Assembly: GCA_035555795.1 (NCBI GenBank)
Contig: DATMGE010000066.1
Location: forward strand, 1-64,000
DNA from: RCIO01 sp035555795
GTDB taxonomy: Bacteria > Pseudomonadota > Alphaproteobacteria > Rhizobiales > Rhizobiaceae
Length of the DNA stretch: 64,000 nucleotides
Direction of reading: 5' to 3'
Each line of letters starts with the position of its first letter. Within the stretch, counting starts at the first letter, position 1. Positions 17,648-27,652 of the stretch are shown piece after piece. The position numbers and the translations under genes were made by a program. The notes under the pieces were generated by a model. It made no database searches. It saw only the letters and a program-made list of their open reading frames with translations, and was not told where the DNA came from.

Positions 17648-17662
17648 TGCACGCAGCGTGCA
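17648..17662. promoter_or_regulatory. Short perfect inverted repeat upstream of petA
   Basis: TGCACG (17648-17653) and CGTGCA (17657-17662) flank CAG. It lies 53 bp before the petA start codon, in the region expected for the promoter. It could be an operator or chance; no regulator is named. Confidence 0.3.
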
Positions 17663-17789
17663 CGATATCCGTCAGCCGTGCGGATTCCCCCCGGCATTCC
17701 GGCGTGGTTTATGCGGACACTGAAAGCTTGTCCAGACTTCACGCCATGTAGGGCAGTTTGTCGCGCCTGATAGAGCGGCGATCGCGCGT

Positions 17790-18107
17790 CTATGCCGCGC
17801 CCAGTCGCGCCAGGACTTCCGGCGGAATCGCCAGTTCGCGAATGATGTCGGCATGGCGGCGCATGCCGCAAAGCTCGCGCTGGATGAAAAAGCCATGCAC
17901 CGAGGCCGCCGCCGCCTTCAGAAGCGCCGGCCGCTCGGGCGAATCAGCGGAACAGGATTTCAGCCGGGCGACGTCGCGCGCAGCCTTGTCGCCGGCCCGG
18001 CCCAGCGATGCCGCCTTCTCGGCCAGCATCTCGTGCTCCAGCACCGACAGGCCGGTTTCCGGCCCGATCGTGGAAGCGAGCAAGCCGGGCGGCCGCAGCG
18101 TCGACAC
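17790..18107 (-). CDS. Small DUF6665-like protein
   Basis: The 105-residue helical protein has LSVLEHEMLAEKAASLGRAG in the middle and VHGFFIQRELCGMRRH followed by IPPEVLARLGAA at the end. This looks like the small rhizobial family I know as DUF6665; function is unknown. GTG at 18107 is chosen because it starts just 5 nt after the ABC gene stop, with GGAG 9 nt upstream, suggesting coupling to that gene. A longer frame would run into the ABC coding region. Confidence 0.72.
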   Translation of the reverse strand: MSTLRPPGLLASTIGPETGLSVLEHEMLAEKAASLGRAGDKAARDVARLKSCSADSPERPALLKAAAASVHGFFIQRELCGMRRHADIIRELAIPPEVLARLGAA

Positions 18108-18112
18108 TGGCC

Positions 18113-20005
18113 CTACTCCGCTGCAAGGCGGCTGGGCAGGAAGCCGCCGGACTGCCGCTTCCACAGCTGCGAATAGAGGCCGCCCGCGGCGAGCAACTGC
18201 TCGTGGGTGCCCTCCTCCACGATCCGGCCGCGGTCGAGCACGATCAGCCGGTCGAGCGCGGCGATTGTGGAGAGTCGATGCGCCACCGCGATCACCGTCT
18301 TGCCCTCCATCATGGCGAAGAGGTTGTCCTGGATCGCCGCCTCCACTTCGGAATCCAGCGCCGAGGTCGCCTCGTCGAGGATCAGGATCGGCGCATTCTT
18401 CAGCATCATGCGGGCGATGGCGATACGCTGGCGCTGCCCGCCCGACAGCTTGACGCCACGCTCGCCGACATAGGCGTCATAGCCGGTGCGGCCGCGCGGA
18501 TCCGACACATCCTTGATGAAATCATGCGCGGATGCGCGCTTGGCAGCCTCGATGATCTCAGCCTCGGTCGCATCCTGCCGGCCATAGGCGATGTTGTCGC
18601 GGATCGAGCGGTGCATCAGCATCGGCTCCTGGCTCACCACGCCGAACTGCGCCCGCAGCGACGCCTGCGTCAGGCTGCGTATGTCGCGCCCGTCGAGCAG
18701 GATGCGCCCGTCCTCGACGTCGAAGAGGCGCAATGCCAGATTGACAATGGTGGTCTTGCCTGCCCCCGACGGTCCCACCAGCGCGACGCGTTCGCCAGGC
18801 TTGATATGCAGGTCGAGCCCGCTGATGACACCTGCATCGTCGCCACGGTTCTTGCCGTAGTCGAAGGTGACATTGTCGAAGCGCAGGTCGCCCCTGGCGC
18901 GCGGCATGACCTGCGCGTCGGCGGCGTCGCGAATGGCAGGCTTGACGGAAATGGTCGCGGTGGCGTCCTGCACGGTCGCGAAATTGCGGATCAGCCCGTT
19001 GATGTTGAACATCATGTAGCCGGACATCTGGTTGAGCCGGAAGACGATGCCGATGGCGGCCGCGATCTCGCCGGTCGTGGCGTCGCCCGCCATCCAGCTG
19101 CGCACCGCAAGCACCGCAACCGCCGCCATCATGAAGCCATTGATGATGGCGACCGCCCCGCGCACGCTGGTGATGGAGCGCGTGAGCGCCTTCACCGCCG
19201 AAAGATAGCGCTCCATGCCCTCGCGCACGAAGGCATGTTCGCGCCGGCCGCTGTCGAAAAGCTTGACGGCGAGGATATTGGTGAAGGCATCGACGATGCG
19301 GCCATTGACCACCGAGCGCTCGTCGGCGGTGCGGCGGCCCGCAGCCCTCAGCGGCGGCAGGAGATACCAGCCGGCAATGCCGAACACGACCACCCATATG
19401 CCCAGCACGGCCGTCATCATCGGGTCGAGCACGGCCAGGATCGTTCCGGCCAGGATCAGGAAGGTCAGGAAGCTCCACAGGGTCTGGAGCGAGGAGACGA
19501 TGAAATCGCCGGTCGATTCGCCGCCTTGCAGGATCTTGGTGGCGATGCGGCCGGCGAAATCGTTCTGGTAGAATTCATAGGGCTGCTCCATGACGCGGCG
19601 AAATGCCTGCCAGCGCACGAGCTGGTAGAAATTCGGCACCACGATCTGCTGCTCCACCACCGCGTTGAAGATCATCACGGCAGCGCGCAGGACGAGCAGC
19701 AGGAGCAGGAACGCGGTCAGGTGCAGCCAGTAATCGGCGAGCAGGGTCTGTGGCGAGGACGTGTCGAGAATGTCGATCAGCCAGCCGAGCGACCAGTAGA
19801 GCGCCGCATCGATGGCGCCCGACAGGCCACCCACCACCAGCAGGAGCACGAAGGGCAGCTTCGCCTGCCGGGCGAAGAAGAGGATGAACCGCCATGCATC
19901 GCGCGGCAGCACTTCGCGCTCGGTGTCCGCGAATGGATCGATGACATTCTCGACGGAACGCCAGGCGCGCTCACGCAATCCGGTCTGTTCGCTGATATCT
20001 GTCAC
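18113..20005 (-). CDS. ABC exporter, fused permease/ATPase (first in coordinate order)
   Basis: This 630-residue half-transporter has a six-helix type I exporter domain (about residues 35-340) and an NBD with Walker A GPSGAGKTT, signature LSGGQRQR and Walker B LILDEATSALD. It resembles the MsbA/multidrug exporter group. It follows a similar gene at 98 bp on the same strand. Both NBDs have intact motifs, so either homodimers or a heterodimer are possible. The substrate is unknown. Confidence 0.92.
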   Translation of the reverse strand: MTDISEQTGLRERAWRSVENVIDPFADTEREVLPRDAWRFILFFARQAKLPFVLLLVVGGLSGAIDAALYWSLGWLIDILDTSSPQTLLADYWLHLTAFLLLLLVLRAAVMIFNAVVEQQIVVPNFYQLVRWQAFRRVMEQPYEFYQNDFAGRIATKILQGGESTGDFIVSSLQTLWSFLTFLILAGTILAVLDPMMTAVLGIWVVVFGIAGWYLLPPLRAAGRRTADERSVVNGRIVDAFTNILAVKLFDSGRREHAFVREGMERYLSAVKALTRSITSVRGAVAIINGFMMAAVAVLAVRSWMAGDATTGEIAAAIGIVFRLNQMSGYMMFNINGLIRNFATVQDATATISVKPAIRDAADAQVMPRARGDLRFDNVTFDYGKNRGDDAGVISGLDLHIKPGERVALVGPSGAGKTTIVNLALRLFDVEDGRILLDGRDIRSLTQASLRAQFGVVSQEPMLMHRSIRDNIAYGRQDATEAEIIEAAKRASAHDFIKDVSDPRGRTGYDAYVGERGVKLSGGQRQRIAIARMMLKNAPILILDEATSALDSEVEAAIQDNLFAMMEGKTVIAVAHRLSTIAALDRLIVLDRGRIVEEGTHEQLLAAGGLYSQLWKRQSGGFLPSRLAAE

Positions 20006-20103
20006 GAAAAACTATCCAAAAAGACGGCGCGAGCAGCGACTCGCAGCCAATGAAATCATCCCTTAACTGGGCATGACGGCGGAAAATGGCAACCGGCGAA
20101 GCC

Positions 20104-21960
<1,857 letters not shown>

Positions 21961-22040
21961 GGTGCATGCTTTCATCGTAAGGCCGGGGCGGGCCTGAAAT
22001 TCGTTGCGCCGGCACCACCTTGCGGCGGCGCCGGCGTCTC

Positions 22041-22247
22041 TCAGCGGTGGCCCTTGCGTGGGCTCATGGTCCTGTTTGCGCTGGCTTGCGGCTTGCGCGC
22101 CTTGTCGAGCTGATCGGGCCGGCTGATCACAGCCTTTCCGTGCAGCGCCTTGGCATTGACACCGGGCTTCGCGCCGAGAACGGCGCCGAAGGCCGGCGGC
22201 AGCGCGACGGGCGCCGCCAGCGGCGTATCTTTCTGTTTGCGTGGCAT
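22041..22247 (-). CDS. Small basic protein, unknown function
   Basis: This 68-residue ORF is rich in Lys, Arg, Ala and Pro (starting MPRKQKDTPLAAPVALPP, ending TMSPRKGHR). CGGAGA lies about 8 nt before the ATG. No known domain is seen; the composition suggests a disordered or nucleic-acid-binding small protein. It lies upstream of the ABC pair on the same strand. Conservation was not testable here. Confidence 0.5.
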   Translation of the reverse strand: MPRKQKDTPLAAPVALPPAFGAVLGAKPGVNAKALHGKAVISRPDQLDKARKPQASANRTMSPRKGHR

Positions 22248-22340
22248 GAATTGTCTCCGGATGAATCGGTCAATCGATCCGGCAGACTTCGGCGACGCTG
22301 TTATTGAAAATTACTGGGTAGGGTCGAACCGAAGCTGCCG

Positions 22341-22400
22341 TCAGGCGCGCGCTGCACTGCGGAGGCGCATGAGCGCGATCAGGATCATCCGGTCAATCAT
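22341..22400 (-). CDS. Candidate 19-residue small protein with ideal ribosome binding site
   Basis: A minus-strand ORF of 20 codons reads MIDRMILIALMRLRSAARA and then stops. A full AAGGAGG (complement of 22406-22412) sits 5 nt before the ATG, one of the best ribosome binding sites in the window. The peptide is an amphipathic, basic helix-like sequence that could associate with a membrane. The region around it holds no other gene on either strand, so this may be a real small protein or a leader peptide for the downstream 68-residue ORF and ABC genes. Confidence 0.45.
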   Translation of the reverse strand: MIDRMILIALMRLRSAARA

Positions 22401-22581
22401 CGCTGCCTCCTTCGGTTCGTAGCCAGTCAAGGGCGCCTCCAATACATGAGAACGAGCGATTTTCCAACCCCACAGACCATTGCTGGACCGGCAGCTTCCG
22501 CCGATTGGCCCAGAATCGCCAGCGCGCACTTGACAGCAACCGCATGCCAACGGGATGACATGCCCAACCCGGAGGCAGTCA

Positions 22582-23427
22582 ATGTCCGACACGAACAGCG
22601 TCAGCGCCCCTCGCGACGGCTTCGATCTCGACGCCTATCTCGACCGTATCGGCTATGACGGTCCGCACGCGGCAACGCTCGACGTGCTGCGCGACCTGCA
22701 TCTGCTGCATCCGGCGGCGATCCCCTTCGAGAACCTGAACCCGTTTCTCGGCCTGCCGGTGACGCTCGATGCACAGACATTGCAGGCCAAGATGGTGGAC
22801 CAGCCGCGCGGCGGCTACTGTTTCGAGCAGAACCTGCTGTTCATGGACGCGCTGCGCGCGCTGGGCTTCCAAGTGTCGGGACTGGCGGCGCGGGTGATGT
22901 GGAACCGCCCGCCCGATTTCCTCACCCCGCGCAGCCATATGCTGCTGCGCATCGAGCTCGACGGCGAAACCTGGCTGGCCGATGTCGGCTTCGGCGGGCT
23001 CACCCAGACCGCGCCGCTGCGTCTCGCCCCCGACGAACAGGAAACGCCGCACGAGAATTTCCGGCTGGTGGAGCAGGACGGCCATTTCCTCAGTCAGGCG
23101 CTCGCTGGCGGCGCGTGGCGCACGCTCTACCGCTTCGATCTCGCGGAGAATTTCGAGGTCGACTATGCGGTGACGAGCTATTTCCTCTCCACCCATCCGC
23201 AGTCGCAATTCGTCACCGGCCTGATGCTGGCGCGCCCGCTTGCCGACCGCCGACTCGCCCTCGCCAACAACCGCCTCACCACCCATTGGCTGGGCGGCCG
23301 GAGCGAGCGCCGCGAACTGGCCGATGCGGCAGCGCTGGCCGACGCCATCGAGGGCGAGTTCGGCATCGCCATCCCCGATCGCGCGCTCTTTGCGGCGAAG
23401 GTCGCCGAAAGAGGCATAATCGCGTGA
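22582..23427 (+). CDS. nat: Arylamine N-acetyltransferase
   Basis: The 281-residue protein transfers acetyl groups from acetyl-CoA to arylamines or related amines. The catalytic triad is visible: Cys80 (RGGYCFEQN), His119 (SHMLLRI) and Asp134 (ADVGFGG). The start is ATG 22582 (MSDTNSVSAP), with GGAGG 6 nt upstream; an earlier ATG at 22555 lacks such a site. It is coupled to the next gene by a GTGA overlap. Confidence 0.94.
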   Translation: MSDTNSVSAPRDGFDLDAYLDRIGYDGPHAATLDVLRDLHLLHPAAIPFENLNPFLGLPVTLDAQTLQAKMVDQPRGGYCFEQNLLFMDALRALGFQVSGLAARVMWNRPPDFLTPRSHMLLRIELDGETWLADVGFGGLTQTAPLRLAPDEQETPHENFRLVEQDGHFLSQALAGGAWRTLYRFDLAENFEVDYAVTSYFLSTHPQSQFVTGLMLARPLADRRLALANNRLTTHWLGGRSERRELADAAALADAIEGEFGIAIPDRALFAAKVAERGIIA

Positions 23428-23885
23428 GCGAAAGGCCGCGTCTGGCGCTCTACCAGCCCGACATTCCCGGCAATACCGGCACGCTGATGCGCATGGCCGC
23501 CTGCCTGGGCGTCGCGCTCGACATCATCGAGCCGACCGGCTTCGACCTGTCCGACCGCAACCTGAAGCGGGCCGGCATGGACTATCTCGAAATGGCCGCG
23601 CTGCGCCGGCACGTTTCATGGGACACGTTCGAGGCCTGGCGCCGCGCCGAAGGCCGGCGGCTCGTCCTGTTCACTACCAAGGCTGTCGAACCCTACACCG
23701 CCTTCGCCTATCGCCCGCGCGACATATTGCTGTTCGGCCGCGAAAGCGCCGGCGTGCCGGACGAGGTGCATGGCGCTGCGGAGGCTGCGGTGACGATCCC
23801 CATGCCGGGCGGCGGGCGCAGCCTCAATGTCGCGCTTGCGGCTGCGATGGGCATGGGCGAAGCAATGCGGCAGACGACCGGTTGA
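23424..23885 (+). CDS. trmL: tRNA (cytidine(34)-2'-O)-methyltransferase TrmL
   Basis: The 153-residue SPOUT methyltransferase 2'-O-methylates the wobble C/U of leucine tRNAs. It has the family N-terminus LALYQPDIPGNTGTLMR and the knot signatures LLFGRESAGVP and IPMPGGGRSLNVALAAAMGMGEA. It starts at GTG 23424, overlapping the nat stop. Length equals typical TrmL (about 155). Confidence 0.94.
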   Translation: MSERPRLALYQPDIPGNTGTLMRMAACLGVALDIIEPTGFDLSDRNLKRAGMDYLEMAALRRHVSWDTFEAWRRAEGRRLVLFTTKAVEPYTAFAYRPRDILLFGRESAGVPDEVHGAAEAAVTIPMPGGGRSLNVALAAAMGMGEAMRQTTG

Positions 23886-23891
23886 AGCGGC

Positions 23892-24149
23892 TCACTCCGC
23901 CGTGGGCAGGCGGCGCATGGTGAACTCGATCTGGTCGTCGGGCCGTTCGCACCAGCTCTCGACCTCGGTCCAGTAGGCTTCCTTCGGCCAGCGCTCCAGC
24001 CATTCGCGCGCCTTGGCCCGCGCGTCCGGACGCGGCAACAGGAAGGTCTCGCGCAGGAAGCCGTCGCGCGGCAGGCGGTGGGCATCGCGACGGCTGCGCT
24101 CGAGCCGCGACTTGATGCCATCGAGGGGAGGCCTCGCGGGAACCCGCAT
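23892..24149 (-). CDS. Small hypothetical protein
   Basis: This 85-residue protein begins MRVPARPPLDGIKSRLE and has a Trp-rich C-terminal half (REWLERWPKEAYWTEVESW, then IEFTMRRLP). It is convergent with trmL and diverges from hemF. I recognise no domain. The Trp/Glu pattern and its place beside hemF, as recalled for other rhizobia, argue for a real gene, but that conservation was not checked. An FNR/FixK-like box lies 12 bp upstream of its start. Confidence 0.65.
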   Translation of the reverse strand: MRVPARPPLDGIKSRLERSRRDAHRLPRDGFLRETFLLPRPDARAKAREWLERWPKEAYWTEVESWCERPDDQIEFTMRRLPTAE

Positions 24150-24160
24150 GGAAGAACTCC

Positions 24161-24174
24161 TTGACCCTGATCAA
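24161..24174. promoter_or_regulatory. FNR/FixK-type anaerobox between hemF and its divergent neighbour
   Basis: TTGACCCTGATCAA at 24161-24174 has the TTGAY-N4-ATCAA layout bound by FNR, FnrN and FixK. Only the fifth base of the left arm departs from the symmetric form. It is 90 bp before the hemF start and 12 bp before the start of the 85-residue gene, so it could serve either. No fnr/fixK gene is in the window. Confidence 0.5.
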
Positions 24175-24263
24175 CGACAGATTAGGGATCGGACGGAGAA
24201 AAGACGAGTCAATTCGTGCCGCACGAACGGCCGTGCCGTCCAGGCGGCGGAGTGGAGACCGGA

Positions 24264-25178
24264 ATGGAACGCCCTGAACTGCCGGCAGGATTGCCGGACG
24301 ACATCGAAGACAAGAAGGCGACCGCAAAAGCCTGGTTCGAGGACATCCGCGATCGCATCTGCGCCGGCCTCGAGGCGCTGGAGGACGAGGTGAGCGGGCC
24401 GCAATCCTCCTGGTCGCCGGGCCGGTTCGAGCGCACCGAATGGCTGCGCGACGAAGGCCGGGGCGGCGGCGGCATCATGTCGATGATGTATGGGCGTGTC
24501 TTCGAGAAGGTCGGCGTCCACACCTCCACCGTCCATGGCGAGTTCTCGCCGGAATTCCGCAAGCAGATCCCCGGGGCCGAGGAGGATCCCAACTTCTGGG
24601 CAAGCGGCATCTCGCTGATCTGCCATCCCTGGAACCCCAACGTGCCGGCCGTGCATATGAATACGCGCATGGTGGTGACCTCGCGGCAATGGTTCGGCGG
24701 CGGAGCCGACCTGACGCCGGTGCTCGACCGTCGGCGCACGCAGGAAGACCCCGACACGGTCGCCTTCCACAGGGCGATGAAATTCGTCTGCGACAAGCAC
24801 CACGACGTGGCCGACCATGAGCGGTTCAAGCAGTGGTGCGATGAATATTTCTACCTGCCGCACCGCAACGAACTGCGCGGCGTCGGCGGCATCTTCTATG
24901 ACTGGCTGAAGACGCCGGAGGAAAAAGGCGGCTGGAACGCCGACTTCCGCTTCACCCAGGATGTCGGCCGCACCTTCCTGATCGCCTACCAGCACATCGT
25001 ACGCAGGAACTTCAACGACAACTGGACCGAGGCCGATCGAGAGGAACAACTCATCCGCCGCGGCCGCTATGTGGAGTTCAACCTGCTCTACGACCGGGGA
25101 ACCACGTTCGGCCTCAGGACCGGCGGCAATGTGAACTCCATCCTCTCCAGCATGCCGCCCGAGGTGAAGTGGCCATAA
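24264..25178 (+). CDS. hemF: Oxygen-dependent coproporphyrinogen III oxidase
   Basis: This 304-residue enzyme decarboxylates coproporphyrinogen III to protoporphyrinogen IX with O2 in heme synthesis. Conserved blocks are HPWNPNVPAVHMNTRM, WFGGGADLTP, and the C-terminal YVEFNLLYDRGTTFGLRTGGN. The start is ATG 24264, with GGAG 6 nt upstream; an open reading extends further but is not conserved. A likely anaerobox lies upstream. Confidence 0.97.
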   Translation: MERPELPAGLPDDIEDKKATAKAWFEDIRDRICAGLEALEDEVSGPQSSWSPGRFERTEWLRDEGRGGGGIMSMMYGRVFEKVGVHTSTVHGEFSPEFRKQIPGAEEDPNFWASGISLICHPWNPNVPAVHMNTRMVVTSRQWFGGGADLTPVLDRRRTQEDPDTVAFHRAMKFVCDKHHDVADHERFKQWCDEYFYLPHRNELRGVGGIFYDWLKTPEEKGGWNADFRFTQDVGRTFLIAYQHIVRRNFNDNWTEADREEQLIRRGRYVEFNLLYDRGTTFGLRTGGNVNSILSSMPPEVKWP

Positions 25179-25208
25179 GGCACATCGTTGCGGGCGCGCA
25201 ACACTCAT

Positions 25209-25220
25209 TAAAACGTTTTA
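25209..25220. promoter_or_regulatory. Perfect AT-rich palindrome between hemF and the alpha/beta hydrolase
   Basis: TAAAACGTTTTA is a 12-bp perfect palindrome with a central CG, the form favoured by LacI-type repressors. It lies 30 bp after hemF and about 170 bp before the hydrolase gene. It stands out from the GC-rich surroundings. The regulator is unknown. Confidence 0.4.
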
Positions 25221-25392
25221 TATCTCGTGAAATAGGCCGCGACACGGATCGCGGGATCGGCTAGAGGCTTCGCTCGCGCCGATCCTGCGAGGCGCGGAGC
25301 AACCGGTCATGCTTGAGGGGGCATGATCCGATTCGGGACCGACGCATGCAAAGCATACGTTCCGTTTACCTTCTTGCGAGCACTCTCGACCC

Positions 25393-26181
25393 ATGACACG
25401 CCTGATCCTTTGTGCCCTTGGCGCGCTGATCCTCTCCACCTCCATCGCTGGCGCGGAACCGGAGGCGCTTGACGCGGTCGCGGCCGCGCCGGCGCCCAAG
25501 GTCGAACCCGCGGCCGTCACGGCCGTTAAGTCGGTCATGACGATCCTCAAGGATGAACGTCTGGCGTCATTCGCCTTCGACTTTCGCAAGCCGGAGGCGG
25601 AAGCGGGCGACCGCACCATCGTGCTGCTGCACGGCTCGGGTGGCGACGAGACGACGCTGATGGCGCTGGCGCGCAAAATGGCGCCGAACGCCAACCTGCT
25701 GGGCATTCGCGGCCGCATCCGCCAGGACGGCATCAACCGCTGGTACCGGCGCATCACGCCGACCACCTTCGACCAGACCGACGTGCGTTCCGAGGCCGAT
25801 GCCTTCGTCAGTTTTCTGAAGGACACCGCCGGCAAGCTCAAGATCGACCTCGATAAGGCGATTTTCGTCGGCTATTCCAACGGCGCCAACCTGATCGCGG
25901 CGCTGTCGGTGCTGCATCCCGACATCGTGCACAAGGCCGCCCTGCTGCGCGCCATGCCGGTGCTCGACAAGACCCCCGACGCGAAGCTCGGCAATATCGA
26001 CGTGCTGACCATCGCCGGCCGCAGCGACAAGCTCTACGGACCCTTCGCGCCCAAGCTGGAAGAGCAGTTCCGCACGCGCGGAGCACGCGTCAAATCCTAC
26101 ATGATCGATTCTGGCCACAATCTCGGCGACGAGGATGTCCGCCTCGTGCGCGAATGGCTCCAGACCGCCAGCGCCAAGTAG
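25393..26181 (+). CDS. Exported alpha/beta hydrolase (phospholipase/carboxylesterase type)
   Basis: The 262-residue protein has an N-terminal signal peptide (MTRLILCALGALILSTSIAGA) and an alpha/beta-hydrolase core: oxyanion HGSGG at 80-84, nucleophile GYSNG with Ser162, Asp212 and His242 (DSGHN). The layout matches the carboxylesterase/phospholipase group (COG0400), whose members hydrolyse short esters. The mature protein is predicted periplasmic. The substrate is unknown. Confidence 0.88.
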   Translation: MTRLILCALGALILSTSIAGAEPEALDAVAAAPAPKVEPAAVTAVKSVMTILKDERLASFAFDFRKPEAEAGDRTIVLLHGSGGDETTLMALARKMAPNANLLGIRGRIRQDGINRWYRRITPTTFDQTDVRSEADAFVSFLKDTAGKLKIDLDKAIFVGYSNGANLIAALSVLHPDIVHKAALLRAMPVLDKTPDAKLGNIDVLTIAGRSDKLYGPFAPKLEEQFRTRGARVKSYMIDSGHNLGDEDVRLVREWLQTASAK

Positions 26182-26182
26182 A

Positions 26183-26356
26183 TCAGCGCCGCTCGCAATC
26201 CATGCCGCGCCATGCGCTCCCGCGCAGCGGCAGGTCCGCAAGTTCACGCTGGCTCATCGCGCGCAGCGCAGCAATACTGAAGGGATCGCCGCAAGGCGGA
26301 GCCGCCTCGTCGCTCTCTGCGAGATAGAGGATCAGCCGCTTCCACTGCCCAAACAT
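26183..26356 (-). CDS. 57-residue protein divergent from the LysR gene
   Basis: This short ORF (start MFGQWKRLILYLAESDEAA; then SIAALRAMSQRELADLPLRG) diverges from the LysR gene across 89 bp. AGGCAGGA lies about 6 nt before the ATG. The MSQRELADLP segment resembles DUF1127-like small proteins that often sit opposite GcvA-type LysR genes in rhizobia. Function is unknown. Its 3' end is only 1 bp from the convergent hydrolase stop. Confidence 0.65.
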   Translation of the reverse strand: MFGQWKRLILYLAESDEAAPPCGDPFSIAALRAMSQRELADLPLRGSAWRGMDCERR

Positions 26357-26445
26357 GGTTCGTCCTGCCTTTCAAGACAGGATTTTCGCGGATTGCGGCG
26401 CGGGAATAAATCGACTTTTTGCCGCTTTGCGTTTAGCTTTTCTAT

Positions 26446-27360
26446 ATGCAGGAGCTGAACCGCGTCCATCTCAACGCCTTACGTGCCATCGAGGCATGCG
26501 CCCGGCATGGCGGGCTGGCGGGTGCCGCGGCAGAGCTCGGCGTCACGCCGGGAGCCGTCAGCCAGCAGGTGGCGCGGGCCGAGGCACAGCTTGGCCGCCT
26601 CGTCTTCGAGCGGACGGCGCGCGGCTTGGTGCTCACTGAATATGGAGCAGCATTGCTGCCGCGCCTGAGCGAGGGCTTCCGCTTCATCGAGGCAGCATTG
26701 GCCGGGGCGCGGCGGCGCGACGAGGCGATCCTGACCATTTCCGTCGCGCCAGTGCTCGCCGCGAAGTGGCTGGTGCCGCGCCTGAGCGGCTTTGCCGCGC
26801 GCCATCCCGGCATCCAGCTGCGGCTCGACGCGACGACCACGCGGGTCGATCTCGATACCAGCGATGTGGACATCGCCTTGCGGGTTGGCCCCGGCAACTG
26901 GCCCGGCGTCCGTGCCGAAAAGCTGCTCGACCAGGAAGTCTTCCCGGTCTGTGCGCCAGAGCTGGCATCGCATATCGCCTCGCCGCGCGATCTAGTGGCG
27001 TTGCCGGTCGTGCGCGACGCCAACTCCATCATCCCGTGGAATCTGTGGCTTGCGCCTTTCGGCCTCGACGAGAGCCAGTTCAGGCCCGGCAACAGCTTCA
27101 CCGACGCGGCGCTGGCGCTCGACGCCGCGATTGCCGGACAGGGCGTGCTGCTCGCCTGGCAGACGCTGGCGCATTCCGCCTTGAAGGCGGGAACGCTGGT
27201 CGCGCCCTTTCCGCAGCGCGCCCGCACGGGAGACGCCTATTATGCGGTCACCTCGCTGACGCGGCGTGAAGATGCCAGGACAAAGGCCTTCAAGGCATGG
27301 CTGCGGGAGGAAATCGCCGATACGGCGCGCGATTTCGAATCCACCGACGCGCTGGCCTGA
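26446..27360 (+). CDS. LysR family regulator, GcvA-like
   Basis: The 304-residue regulator has an N-terminal winged HTH (LNALRAIEACARHGGLAGAAAELGVTPGAVSQQV) and a LysR effector domain. The HTH wording VTPGAVSQQV places it in the GcvA-like group. Effector residues are not predictable. It diverges from the 57-residue gene, the usual arrangement when a LysR protein regulates its neighbour and itself from one intergenic region. Confidence 0.92.
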   Translation: MQELNRVHLNALRAIEACARHGGLAGAAAELGVTPGAVSQQVARAEAQLGRLVFERTARGLVLTEYGAALLPRLSEGFRFIEAALAGARRRDEAILTISVAPVLAAKWLVPRLSGFAARHPGIQLRLDATTTRVDLDTSDVDIALRVGPGNWPGVRAEKLLDQEVFPVCAPELASHIASPRDLVALPVVRDANSIIPWNLWLAPFGLDESQFRPGNSFTDAALALDAAIAGQGVLLAWQTLAHSALKAGTLVAPFPQRARTGDAYYAVTSLTRREDARTKAFKAWLREEIADTARDFESTDALA

Positions 27361-27460
27361 AGACGTGCCTTCGGGCACAGGTCAAAATGTGATCGCCATC
27401 GCAACAAATCCGCCGCGTCCGATGTTATGCTTCCCATGCAAGCAATGACAGGAGGAAGCG

Positions 27461-27646
27461 ATGAAGGAGTTCCATTGCGGCTCGCTGGTGCCCGGTTGCG
27501 ACTGGCACACACGCCATGAGGAGGAGGCGGAGGTCATGCGCCGCGCCGTCGCGCATATGCGCGAGACCCATGGCGAGGAAACGATCCGCGAGACGATGAT
27601 CGAAGCGATCCGCTCGCGCATCGAAAAGGTCCGCGACGCGGCCTGA
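27461..27646 (+). CDS. DUF1059 domain protein
   Basis: The 61-residue protein has the DUF1059 pattern: CGSLVPGCDWHTRHEEEAEVMRRAVAHMRETHG, with two Cys and three His that could bind a metal. It is a single small domain near the family's typical size. GGAGG lies before the ATG. Function of DUF1059 is unknown. Confidence 0.82.
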   Translation: MKEFHCGSLVPGCDWHTRHEEEAEVMRRAVAHMRETHGEETIRETMIEAIRSRIEKVRDAA

Positions 27647-27652
27647 ACCGGA

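Noticed and set aside
18008..20053. A 681-codon frame on the plus strand over the ABC exporter gene.
   Set aside because: The composition is that of reverse-complement coding DNA, and the minus frame has full Walker A, LSGGQ and Walker B motifs.
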